Below, piece after piece: positions 51,801-62,000 of a DNA stretch of 64,000 nucleotides. A program made the translations under genes and the position numbers. The notes beneath the pieces were generated by a model that was not told the origin of the DNA, did not search any database, and saw only the letters and a program-made list of their open reading frames with translations. The DNA comes from Chrysaora quinquecirrha. Taxonomy: Eukaryota; Cnidaria; Scyphozoa; Semaeostomeae; Pelagiidae. The stretch is from NCBI GenBank assembly GCA_014526335.1, contig JACTAT010000035.1:857467-921466 (forward strand), given 5' to 3'. Position 1 is the first letter of the stretch. Each line of letters opens with the position of its first letter.

Positions 51801-54800
51801 CAGGGTGAATAGGCCTCTACGTGAAACTCCATATTCGACCCTGGTATCGGCCTTGTCTATTCGCAATTTGATTGGCTGTTCAAACGATAGAAATTTTAAG
51901 TGACGTCACAGTTGCTTCAAAATTTCACACCAAAATAGGCCGAAAACTATGTGAAAATCATGTATAAAAACCGAAAAAATGATGCTACATGAGATATTGT
52001 ATCTTGCCTTACAGTTATCAATGAAATTCTTTGCATTTCATTTCTAAGAACATCTGCTTTCGGAATTTACATCTTGTTTTTTATGCCTAGGCCAAACTTG
52101 CCAGTATTTTGGCAGATTTTGTGGCCGGTACCAGGGCCAAAATCGATTTGACGGTTGAGATTCGAGGAAATTCGATTTGGGGCCTGGGAACGAGGTTGCA
52201 TAGTGCCCCTTTCTTCTACATCGTATGAATGTCTTGTGATTTGAACAATTTCCATACCGTCCCAGTCCTTCGTCAACTTGTCGATAATTTGTTCACAGGT
52301 CATCTTCATTTTGGTTTGCAATTGATAGCTTTCTCTCAATTTACAGAGCGATGAATTATGGTGCGTTGGGTACAATCTTAGCTCATGAACTCACTCATGG
52401 TTTCGATGATAAAGGTAACTTCGATTAAGGCTCTAATTAACGCCCTATGCGTTTGTTTAATCTTTGATATTTGGGGGGCCTTTATGGTAAATTTCACCAT
52501 TTGAAGGTGCTGTGGCGTCGTGGCTTAATCCAGCTGACTCATGGTGTGGGAGGTCCAACTAAATCGGGGCTCGAGCCCCAATTACGGTAGAGTCAAAGCC
52601 AGGGTCGACGTCTCGATTAGTTAACCTACAACTGAGATCCTAGTGACTGGCGCTAAACCACAATTCACCTGCACGATAATGGTAGCGTCAAAGCCAGGGT
52701 CGAGGTCTTGATTAGTTAACCTACTACTGAGATCCTAGTGACTGGCACTAAAGCACCATTTCACCTGGAGGATGTGATGGTAGCGTCAAAGCCAAGGTCG
52801 AGATCTCGATTAGTTAACCTACTACTGAGATCCTAGCGACTGGCGCTAAAACACCATTTAACCTTTTCACCGTTAACTTGTAATTCAGTGGACGTAAAAG
52901 GTTTTAAGCTGGCCGAAAAAGTTTTGTACTTCTCAAAAATATTATTTAATTTTCTTTCGACTTCCTATTCTTAATATGACGTCATTTTTGAATCTAGGTA
53001 GACTGTTTGATGGTGAAGGAAACATGAAAAATTGGTGGAGCGAAAATTCGAGAAAAGAATTTGAAAAACTCTCAAAGTGTTTTGAAGACCAGTATGCGAA
53101 TTTCACTTTGAACGGAATGAAGGTATTTTAAGTTTTTTATTTGTGCATTGCTACATGAAGTTAAACATATCGAAGCTACTTCTATGATAGTCGAAGACTT
53201 GCTACACCAGTCCCTCCCCCTCACTGTTACCGTTGTTGTTGTTGTTCAGGACAGCTCGGGAGGTAATAGGGTTATTAGACTTACTACATGAGTCGTAGTC
53301 ATCGCTATTGAATTGAGTTGCTGGACGCTCAAACTAACTGAAGCGAACAACAACAAAATCAATTCAATTCAATGTGAGTGAAAGTTAGGGACTTGGGAAG
53401 CAAGTCTGGTGGGTTATCAGCGACCTAGCAGTTCCAAAAGGCATAAAAGAGTCGTGTGCTAAAATTAAAGAGTGTTGCAATATGCCCTTCTTCTCAAATA
53501 CGATATTAACTGTTTCTAACTATTTAGTTACTGTTTATTTTTAGATCAGTGGTAAGCAGACCTTATCTGAGAATATTGCTGATAATGGCGGATTGAAACT
53601 TGCCTTTAAGGTAAGCTCAGTACTGGTATTCTTTCTTCTTGGTTGCTCTGCTTTTCAGTAATTAACTTTCTGTTTGCTTTCTCAGTTCTGTCCTCACCTC
53701 TATTGCACTGCACCCGTCTGCTGTAGCCTTCTTTTTGTGGAAACATGCCTGCAATCATCTGCTGCACTCTTTTTATGCACTCTTCTTCTGTGTTTTCTTT
53801 AATCTAACCTGGTCTGCCTAGCTCCCCGCTTGTTTACTTTCTACTCGATTGCTGTGCTTCTCCCTACGCTCATCTTCTCTGCTTTGCACTTGTTCTTACA
53901 ACTCTCCACTCCTGTTTATTGGCTTTGTGTTTGCTCTACATTCCTCTTTTTTGTCAGCTCTGTACTGGTTTGCACTCCACTAAATGTTTTCATTAAATGT
54001 CCCTTAAATTAATCCTGTCTTTGTCTTCATTTAAAGTTTATTATTGAAAATTATTACCTTACGGTCAGGGCAGCAGCGACCCTGTTATGCAGTCTGATTC
54101 GCTGAAAACGCTGGAATGCGTTGTAATGATAAGCCATTAGTAATGCCTGTATATTCTTGCAAACGTATTGAGAATCTTAGGTCTGGAACGCAGCACCAAA
54201 TGGCTTCGTTCCGGGGCTACGTTGTAATGGCTTCCAATACTAGTGTAATAATCATTAGGGGTCATGACCATGTGCTGTCAATATGGTAACAAACCATACA
54301 ATAACTGTTTCTTTCAGGCAATACTGAAAATATTAACCCTCAGATCCTCTGTACGAAACCTGGAAAGGCGTATTCGAAGCCTTAAATCGCTACCCTTGAA
54401 GCTTTCTTGCCATTATACTATTCCATGCAGTATTAATTTACTTGTCTCTATTCAAATCTCAGGCTTACAAATCATTGGTAAATGAAAATGGAAAACAACA
54501 AAGTCTTCCTGCCGTCTCCCTTACTCCGGATCAACTTTTCTTCGTCTCATTTGCCCAGGTAAGCTGGTTTTTTTATTCAAACATACCCAAGGGCAGTAGG
54601 AAAGAACAACACCATGCTGAATATCTTATCCTGAACAAGGACCAAGATCCTAGCCAAAGGATCAAATATAGTTTGTCAAACATTTGATATTTGAACATTT
54701 TGCTAAAGAAAATATTTTGACAAGCATGAATAAGCAGAATTCATTGTACAATAATTTTGAACAAGTTCAAAAACACTTTTTGATTGATTCGAGCAAAACG

Positions 54801-56695
54801 TGTTTGACAAGCAATGTTTTGTGACATGGCCAAACGGTCAAAAGTTTGGTTGACAAGCAAATTTGAAATGGTTGACAAACAATGTACGACCATTTGGCCA
54901 GGGCCTAGGAGCCACATCATACTGGAATTAAATCTTATGCAGGGCCCTTGGTTTGTGAATGTACCGATTCTTCGTTGTTACGGCAACTACAACCCTGACC
55001 AAACGATCAAACATTGTTAATCAAATGTTGGTTTGCTTTAAATGCAATGTTTGACCATTTGGTCACATCACAAGAAGTAATATAGAATACCCACACCCAT
55101 CCTTAGTTGAACTTTAGGAAGAGTTCTGGTCAGACATTCTCGCTTTCCAATTTTATAAGACCGCCTCCTAAGCAGAAGATTGAACGGCAACTTGCTCTTA
55201 CAGCGTGACACAGTAAGCGTTACAAAGTACTGTATTATGCAATTGCATATTATTTAGGTATGGTGTTCAGCATCAACTGCATCAAGTAGTGAAGAAGCAT
55301 TAATAATTGACAGACACAGCCCGGATCGAATCAGGTAAGATTTAGTCTCTACCTCAAAGCGTAAGTTATGGATAAACTAGGAGACATGTCGGGCGCGACA
55401 TTGTATTTGGCTTGTCTCCCAGGGTGGCTAAACATGCGAGTGACAAGTAAAGCTATGGATAAACTAGGAGACATGTCACGCGGAACATTGTATTCGGCGT
55501 GTCTCCCAGGGTGGCTAAACATGCGAGTGACAAGTAAAGCTATGGCTAAACTAGGAGACATGTCGCGCGCGACATTGTATTCGGCGTATCTCCCAGGGTG
55601 GCTAAACATGCGAGTGACAAGTAAAGCTATGGCTAAACTAGGAGACATGTCACGCGGAACATTGTATTAGGCGTGTCTCCCAGGGTGGCTAAACATGCGA
55701 GTGACAAGTAAAGCTATGGCTAAACTAGGAGACATGTTCCGCGCGACATTGTATTTGGCGTGTCTCCCATAGGGTGGCTAAACATGCGAGTGACAAGTAA
55801 GGCTATGGCTAAACTAGGAGACTTGTCGCGCGCGACATTGTATGCGGCGTATCTCCCAGGGTGGCTAGACATGCGAGTGATAAGTAACGCTATGGCTAAA
55901 CTAGGAGACATGTCACGCGTGACATTGTATTTGGCTTGTCTCCCAGGGTGGATGAACATGCGACTGGCAAGTAAGCAGCGTGTACCCCCCAGTTACGGAG
56001 ACAAGAAATGCTCCTGCTGTCTCCCAGAAGCATTTGCATGTCTCTCGCAACAAATTTTTTGCATGGTACAAAGTTTCCAAGGTGGCTAAACTTGGAGACA
56101 TCGAGGGGACATGTCGCGTGTGACAATGTTGCGTGTGACATGTCTTTTAGTTTAGCCAGGCCTTAACGTCGTTGTTAAAGTGGAGCATTTAGCATTTAGC
56201 AACAGGTGAAGTGGTGCATTTAGCGTCAGTTGCTAGAATCTCAGAGGTAGACAGACTTACGAGACCTCGACTCCGCTGTGACGCAACCGAGGCTAGGACT
56301 CGAACCCCAACTTCACTGAGCTCTATATACACCACGAGTAAACTGGATTAGACCAGGAAGCCGTGCCGCACATATGGGTGGGGTGTTTGCCCTGAAATTC
56401 TCTAAACATGGGTATATCTTTAGCCGAATCCCCGTAACAGGATGAGAAATTGAAGAAAGTTAAAAACCCTTCAATGTATTTGAATTTGATTAGTGTAAAT
56501 GTATAGACCTACATCGCCCCTTTTCTAATCTTTTCTAAGATCCTGCCATTTAGACAAGAATTTTTTTAATATGATTTTTCAATTTTTTTTATTAGAGTAC
56601 TTGCTGCCATTTCAAATTCTGAGGATTTCGCAAACACATTTGAATGTCCAGCTAGATCCAAAATGAATCCTGAATCTCGATGTGAAATTTGGTGA
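41650..56695 (+). CDS. M13 zinc metallopeptidase (neprilysin / endothelin-converting-enzyme-like), complete
   Basis: Seventeen coding exons: 41650-42260, 42551-42763, 43377-43439, 43861-44058, 44974-45098, 46397-46628, 47207-47305, 49075-49152, 49608-49708, 49893-49951, 50535-50586, 52347-52414, 52998-53122, 53545-53610, 54463-54558, 55258-55334, 56596-56695. All phases match. Type II membrane layout: acidic cytoplasmic tail, one membrane segment (LVIGLSLATLLAVLLTIVIL), then an ectodomain starting VDPCDDFYQFSCGKWL. Substrate-binding NAFY is in exon 10. The zinc motif HELTH is in exon 12 (near residue 624) and the third ligand ENIAD in exon 14 (near 684), the family spacing of 60. VWCSAS is in exon 16 and the C-terminus is CEIW. 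The family cleaves small signalling peptides outside cells; substrate unknown. A one-base shift in exon 1 (A-run 41781-41785) separates the tail frame from the membrane frame, or else translation starts at the in-frame ATG at 41766. An upstream 5' UTR acceptor ends at 41639. ATTAAA at 56783 may be the polyadenylation signal. Confidence 0.95.
42298..42540 (+). repeat. Three imperfect copies of an 80-95 bp unit, M13 intron 1
   Basis: Units share GAGGACCTAA(A/G)A and CCTTG(T/A)GGTAC; the first and third also share GGTTTTGAT(A/T)GGCTAAGAA. They end at the acceptor of exon 2. Confidence 0.55.
42795..42968 (+). mobile_element. tRNA-derived SINE family 2, copy C
   Basis: GGTGGCACCGTGGTGTAATC start, CAGCTGACTCCTGGTGTC, then body GATTAGTTAACCTACTACTG ending in ACGCCATTTCAC. 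In M13 intron 2. Confidence 0.7.
44190..44420. repeat. TTTGACAAACAATG family element
   Basis: CAAATGTTTGCTCAACATTG and GAAATGTTTGACTAACAATG mark this copy in M13 intron 4. Confidence 0.5.
45130..45600 (+). repeat. Tandem duplication of about 220 bp, M13 intron 5
   Basis: The two halves share GCCATTCATG(A/G)AAA, ATAGCCGAAA(G/A)ACAAAGTTA and CGTTGGCTCTCTGATCATGC. Open frames here are not gene exons. Confidence 0.55.
45640..46350. repeat. TTTGACAAACAATG family element, long copy
   Basis: Ends in three near-identical sub-units of about 80 bp (46135-46345), each with TCAAACATTGCTTGTAAAGC and a TTTGACAAACAATGTTTGAT palindrome. Stops about 50 bp before exon 6. Confidence 0.6.
46627..47022 (+). mobile_element. 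Interval flanked by 16-bp direct repeats that include the exon 6 donor
   Basis: AGGTAACCCCCTGAAA occurs at 46627-46642, spanning the exon 6/intron 6 junction, and again at 47007-47022. A perfect 16-bp repeat flanking about 364 bp looks like a long target-site duplication around an insertion, or a local duplication. The inner sequence is unrecognised. Confidence 0.45.
47375..48872 (+). repeat. (TAAC)n array with higher-order units, M13 intron 7
   Basis: About 1.5 kb of TAAC repeats, the longest in the window. AGCTCTGCAACATTCTAAAC interrupts it at 47701, 47934, 48149 and 48373, with a variant at 48537, giving a larger repeat of about 165-233 bp. Confidence 0.95.
49745..49860. repeat. TTTGACAAACAATG family element, fragment
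   Basis: CGACAAACATCTGAAATTTG and AAATGTTTGACCGTTTAGCC in M13 intron 9. Confidence 0.5.
50084..50489 (+). mobile_element. Possible solo LTR
   Basis: Begins TGTTAGCGAAGC and ends GATAGCTTAACA, so TGTTA...TAACA ends with short inverted similarity. A TATATAAG box lies near 50375, and the stretch after it (TGAAGCCTCTTTATTCTCGC) resembles an LTR R region. No matching 5-bp target duplication was seen, so this remains tentative. In M13 intron 10. Confidence 0.35.
50629..51619. mobile_element. 991-bp foldback palindrome built of 64-bp tandem repeats
   Basis: Both ends are inverted copies starting CACGCTAGCGAATCTATAAT. The arms, about 380 and 550 bp, each contain tandem 64-bp units with CACTACTTGTGGTGG and GCTTGCGGTGGTGGCAGTTT. 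The centre near 51005-51070 is unrelated to the arms. ATAAC flanks both ends (50624-50628 and 51620-51624), a likely 5-bp target duplication. Long inverted repeats with internal direct repeats are the signature of Foldback-type DNA elements. The many 60-residue open frames here are artefacts of the 64-bp unit. In M13 intron 11. Confidence 0.8.
51660..51742 (+). mobile_element. GAATAAGCCCC-family MITE fragment
   Basis: AATAAGCCCTCCCCTGGAAT and GGGGCTTATTCGAGGATTTA form inverted ends with almost no interior. Confidence 0.5.
52504..52862 (+). mobile_element. tRNA-derived SINE family 2, copy D, with its 3' body in triplicate
   Basis: A full copy (52504-52675) has GGTGCTGTGGCGTCGTGGCT and a GGGCTCGAGCCCC B-box region. 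The 3' part (GTCAAAGCCAGGGTCGA through ACCATTTCACC) is then repeated at about 52680-52765 and 52775-52862. In M13 intron 12. Confidence 0.75.
54665..55080. repeat. TTTGACAAACAATG family element
   Basis: AGTTTGTCAAACATTTGATA through TGTTTGACCATTTGGTCACA, in M13 intron 15. Confidence 0.5.
55365..56100 (+). repeat. 87-bp minisatellite with palindromic core, M13 intron 16
   Basis: About seven units with spacing measured as exactly 87 bp at AGGGTGGCTAAACATGCGAG. The core ATGTCGCGCGCGACAT is a perfect 16-bp palindrome in some copies, flanked by GGAGAC and GTCTCC, so each unit can fold. Because 87 is a multiple of three, both strands show long open frames of 29-residue repeats; these do not continue the M13 frame. 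Confidence 0.9.
56190..56376 (-). mobile_element. tRNA-derived SINE family 2, copy E (minus)
   Basis: On the minus strand: GCGGCACGGCTTCCTGGTCT, B-box GGTTCGAGTCC, then a diverged 3' body ending near 56195. The only minus-strand copy of this family seen here. Confidence 0.6.
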
Positions 56696-56871
56696 TTCTC
56701 GGACTAAAAATAACATGAAAAACACTTTGTCCAGTAACTTAAGGTATTAGCTACAAAATCTATTGTATAATTTTTTAATGTAATTAAATAGAATTCGCAT
56801 TTAAAACTTTTTGTGTTTTGATATATGTTATCTTTCCATGAAGATATTTCGATAGTTTTGGCGGTCATCGA

Positions 56872-58672
56872 TTCCAAAACTTTGTGGCTCGAAATGCACC
56901 AATCACAACCTAATCTAGTGTTTATAAATTATTTTCGATCCTCGTCAGTTCCAAAACTTTGTGGCTCGAAATGCACCAATCACAGTTTAATCTATTGTTT
57001 ATAAATTCATTTCGATCCTCGTCAGTTTCAAAACTTTGTGGCTCGAAATGCACCAATCACAATCTAATCTATTGTTTATAAATTCATTTCGATCCATGTC
57101 AGCTCCAAAACTTTGTGGCTCGAAATGCACCAATCACAGTTGAATCTATTGTTTGTAAATTAGTTTCGATCCTTGTCAGTTCCAAAACTTTGTGGCTCGA
57201 AATGCACCAATCACAGTTTAATCCATTGTTTATAAATTCATTTCGATCCTTGTAAGTTCCAAAACTTTGTGGCTCGAAATGCACCAATCACAGTTTAATC
57301 CATTGTTTACAATTTTATTTCGATCCTCGTCAGCTCCAAAACTTTGTGGCTCGAAATGCACCAATCACAGTTTAATCTATTGTTTATAAATTCATTTCGA
57401 TCCTCGTCAGTTTCAAAACTTTGTGGCTCGAAATGCACCAATCACAATCTAATCTATTGTTTATAAATTCATTTCGATCCATGTCAGCTCCAAAACTTTG
57501 TGGCTCGAAATGCACCAATCACAGTTGAATCTATTGTTTGTAAATTAATTTCGATCCTTGTCAGTTCCAAAACTTTGTGGCTCGAAATGCACCAATCACA
57601 GTTTAATCCATTGTTTGTAAATTAGTTTCGATCCTTGTCAGTTCCAAAACTTTGTGGCTCGAAATGCACCAATCACAGTTGAATCTATTGTTTATAAATT
57701 AATTTCGATCCTTGTCAGTTCTAAAACTTTGTGGCTCGAAATGCACCAATCACAATTTAATCTATTGTTTATAAATTAATTTCGATCCTTGTCAGTTCCA
57801 AAACTTTGTGGCTCGAAATGCACCAATCACAGTTTAATCTATTGTTTATAAATTAATTTCGATCCTTGTCAGTTCTAAAACTTTGTGGCTCGAAATGCAC
57901 CAATCACAGTTTAATCTATTGTTTATAAATTCATTTCGATCCTCGTCAGTTTCCAAAACTTTGTGGCTCGAAATGCACCAATCACAATTCAATCTATTGT
58001 TTATAAATTCATTTCGATCCATGTCAGCTCCAAAACTTTGTGGCTCGAAATGCACCAATCACAGTTGAATCTATTGTTTGTAAATTAATTTCGATCCTTG
58101 TCAGTTCCAAAACTTTGTGGCTCGAAATGCACCAATCACAGTTTAATCCATTGTTTATAAATTCATTTCGATCCATGTCAGCTCCAAAACTTTGTGGCTC
58201 GAATTCCACCAATCACAGTTTAATCTATTGTTTATAAATTCATTTCGATCCATGTCAGTTCCAAAACTTTGTGGCTCGAAATGCACCAATCACAGTTTAA
58301 TCCATTGTTTATAAATTCATTTCGATCCTTGTCCGTTCCAAATCTTTGTGGCTCGAAATGCACCAATCACAATCTAATCTATTGTTTATAAATTCATTTC
58401 GATCCTTGTCAGTTCCAAATCTTTGTGGCTCGAAATGCACTAATCACAATCTAATCTATTGTTTATAAATTCATTTCGATCCTTGTCAGCTCCAAATCTT
58501 TGTGGCTCGAAATGCACCAATCGCAATCTAATCTATTGTTTATAAATTCATTTCGATCCTTGTCAGCTCCAAAACTTTGTGGCTCGAAATGCACCAATCA
58601 CAGTTGAATCTATTGTTTATAAATTCATTTCGATCCATGTCAGTTCCAAAACTTTGTGGCTCGAAATGCACC
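56872..58672 (+). repeat. 77-bp satellite, about 23 copies, each with a CCAAT box
   Basis: Unit spacing measured as 77 bp at CTTTGTGGCTCGAAATGCAC, followed by CAATCAC, so every unit carries CCAATCA. Copies vary at a few positions (GTCAGTTCC or GTCAGCTCC; ATTCA or ATTAA). Starts about 180 bp after the M13 stop codon and ends about 350 bp before the GTPase start codon, filling the intergenic space. Confidence 0.95.
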
Positions 58673-59023
58673 AATCATCAAGGGGGTCAGAAGCACATGC
58701 GCTGTAAGGAAACAATTATAAACCTTATGCACATGCGTAGTATTGGTCAATGTTTTTCTCAGAAAGGGCATCAAAGAGGAAGTCATTCATTGTCATGGCC
58801 GAAAACTCGTAGCACTTAAGAAAAAATTCAATTAACTTGAGAAAATCTTTCTCCGCGATCGACAAAGCTATAGTACCACATCACTAGAGAAGTAATCTTT
58901 TAATTTGGATCGGTGAGTTTTGAGCTTATTTTTCAAGCAACAATCATGATGAAAAACTGGCCTAGGCAGATGTTGAGAAGTGCTACTTAGTAGGCCTTGG
59001 TACGTCATCCACTGGATTCTAAG
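58673..59023 (+). promoter_or_regulatory. Probable promoter / 5' leader region of gene D
   Basis: The only unique sequence between the 77-bp array and the gene D start codon. Contains CACATGCGCTG near 58695 and CACATGCGTAG near 58731, which resemble half of an NRF1-type site. Assigned by position; no TATA box is obvious. Confidence 0.3.
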
Positions 59024-62000
59024 ATGGCAACGAAAAGACGACCTGTGCATCTTAAAATCGTACTAATTGGTGACTCTGGAATTGGAAAAACAAGCCTAGC
59101 AAGTGTTTATGCTGAAGGAAGAAGCTCTTTTCCTCAAACCTATATCACTACACATGGTGAGTGAGATGTTCAAAGTTCAACTTTCCAAATGCTATAATTA
59201 TACTTATCTTTCCTGCTTGAATTTTTTCTGTTTGTAAATTTCTTTCTGCGAATTGCTACCAAGTTTTGAATGTTTCCTACAATTTAAGCAACGAAAAACC
59301 TGATAAATTGTAATTTTAATCTTGTTCTTTGCTGTACCCTGAAAAGGTCTATATGGGCCCTCTCTCCCTCTCCAGCCGGGTTGGTAACGTTACCTGACAT
59401 ATACGGACGACATGACAAATAGGGACCTGACATATACGGACCTGACAAATACGGACCTGACGTATGCGGACCATAGTTTTTTTTACATTTTAACGTTATG
59501 CTGAGTAAAGCAGAACTAAAAATGAAGGAAAAGTCAAAGTTTGGTTACAATACCTTCATTTTTTAACAAAACAACAAATTATTTTGAAAATTATGAAGAA
59601 AAAGAAGGAAAAGTCAATTTGCTTGGAAAACCTTAATTTTTTTTAACAAAACAACAAATTTTTTTCCGTTACTAGCTTTCTTGTTCTTCATACCAAGGGG
59701 TGTATCACTACTAAACATGGCGTACGAGATCTTTTTGTCTATTTTGGTCCGATTTATGGGATCTATTGAGATTTAAAAAGATTTATATAGGGATTTCTTC
59801 AATTTTTTCTAAATATTTCGGAACTTGCCTTGCAAAACTTTCTTTAACAATGAAATGACTGGATTTAGTCTCAAAGAAAGCTCAACTTAAAATTACGTCT
59901 TTGAAGAACTCACACACTTTTCCTACAATCATTGTCTAGCTTAGCCCTGCTCTGGCAAATTTAGACTTGTGCACACGCCCAGTAGCTTAAACATGAGATT
60001 TTTAAGAGATTTATAGGATTTATAAGATTTTTGGAGATTTATCGTGAAGGTGTACTGAGACTCATCAAGTGATACACCCTTGCTTCATGCATTCTTTCCA
60101 TTTTTTCATAGGCTCTTGTTGAAATATTTCTTTTTTGAAGTAAGAATACCAAATTTCTCAAAATAGAGGCTCAGGTTAGGGCAACAGTCAAATATGAATA
60201 GAATCATATCTCAAGATATGTTAACGCACAAAGATGACGTCATTTAAACAGATGGTTTTCTGAACTTCCTTAAAAAGAATTCAACATGTATTAAATGGAG
60301 ATATGAAATGTTAAAAAGACAAACTACAACATAAAATACACTTTTCTAATAAGAAACCGATTAATAAGCAACTAGGTTTTGCTTTAACCTTTTCGTCGAG
60401 ATAGCTTTGTTTATACAGTATATCATTGCCAGTCTTGTCAATTAAATTACATTTAGAAGCATGGTGTTCAGTTCATAATTTTGATGCTATTATTGGATAG
60501 AAAAAGCGCTACTGAGCTTGTCAATTGAATTTACTGTAAGAGCGCAGAAGTGTTCTCTAGAGCCCGGGGGGGGTACTTCATTGTTCAAGAGACTAGACGT
60601 GCCGCCCAGTTTTTCCAAACCCTCCCATGTCTACCGATAAATTCGGTTTGTGGTGGTACCCATGTATAGACAAAACAACGAAATTTTTTACCCATTTTTA
60701 CCAATATCTCAAATGTTACATATATTTTGCTACCCTTGTGTAGAGATTCTTTACGAAAAACCAACCCATGTGTAGGGAAATTGGCGCTGAAAAAGTTACC
60801 CATTTGGGCGGCACGTCTAGTATATTGAACAATGGAAGTACCCCCCCCCCGGGCTCTAGAGTTGTAAGCATTCGAATAGATCCAACGTCATAGTCGCAAA
60901 CATAAACAACGTTGTTAAACCATGTTAAACTCCACAGCTATTTCAGATGGTTGATACAATCGAGAATATCGTCTGGTTCCATCTTTGCTACCACCTTCTG
61001 TGTCGCCAGCAAAAGCTGTAATTCCAGAGCTTTTCCACCAATGCAATCTGTGGTCGTCTTTGCATATAAATAGGAAACCATCCTTGAAAATGCAGCCTCT
61101 TCGTGTCCGTAAAGAAGGAGAATCAGGAATAACAATTGTAGTGGTTCTTGTTTCAAGATTGAGAAAAAGAACTCCATTTCCATAAAAAATCACCAGTTGC
61201 GAATTTTATATAAGCAATTGAATGCAAATCCTCAGAAAAGGTCAAAATTTTTGCTGGAATCAAAAAGAGCGGGAAAAACTTGGAAAACAGGCTGACAAAT
61301 CACACTGTTTATTCAATAATTCACGCACTAGGGCACGAAAACTTCAAAATTCACGTGTCACGCACAAAATTCATTTCACGCTTTCACGAAGGAAATTAAA
61401 TGCAGTTTCACGCTTTCACGCAAGAAACCCGATAATGCATCACGCAAAATCATGGGGGCCACTTACAGAGATGCGAGTCTTTAAATTTTGGGGTTGGAGA
61501 ATGCAGGCCAGGTGCTCGTGTTACATTGGGGATCATCAGGGGGCGACGGGAACCTTTTCATTGCCGCCCAATTGTCGTATGGTGTAAATGAGACGCTTCA
61601 TTGAATGTATTTTTAGTTATTTTTCTTTGACGCAGAATTTTTAAGAATTGTGCGTTGAAGAGTTTAATTTATAATCTTCTTTGAAATTATAATGATATCA
61701 TGTTCCTTTTAAAGTTTAATATAGTTTAATAGGTCAAATAGTCACTGCGTCAAGTGAAAGCGCCAAATAAAACGTTTTACCAAAACTAGGCCTACCTTGC
61801 GACTGCATTACTCGAATTTCTGCTTTATAAAGAATTTCTACTTTTGTCGTTAATAGATTACAAAAATTCCTTAGGCTTTAGAACGAGTAATAGGAAAGAA
61901 AAGCTAATATATCAAGATCCTAACGAATTAAAAAATTAATAAAAAAGCAATAAATAAACTCATAAATCTCGACCGAAAAATAGCTAGAAAGAACGCACTG

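Noticed and set aside
55349..56141. Repeat protein of 29-residue units on either strand
   Set aside because: The 87-bp period makes both strands open, the block lies inside an M13 intron with its own good splice sites, and no start, signal or domain supports either strand.
60585..60803. 72-residue minus-strand frame
   Set aside because: Lies wholly within the 291-bp CCCGGGGGG-ended element, with no domain.
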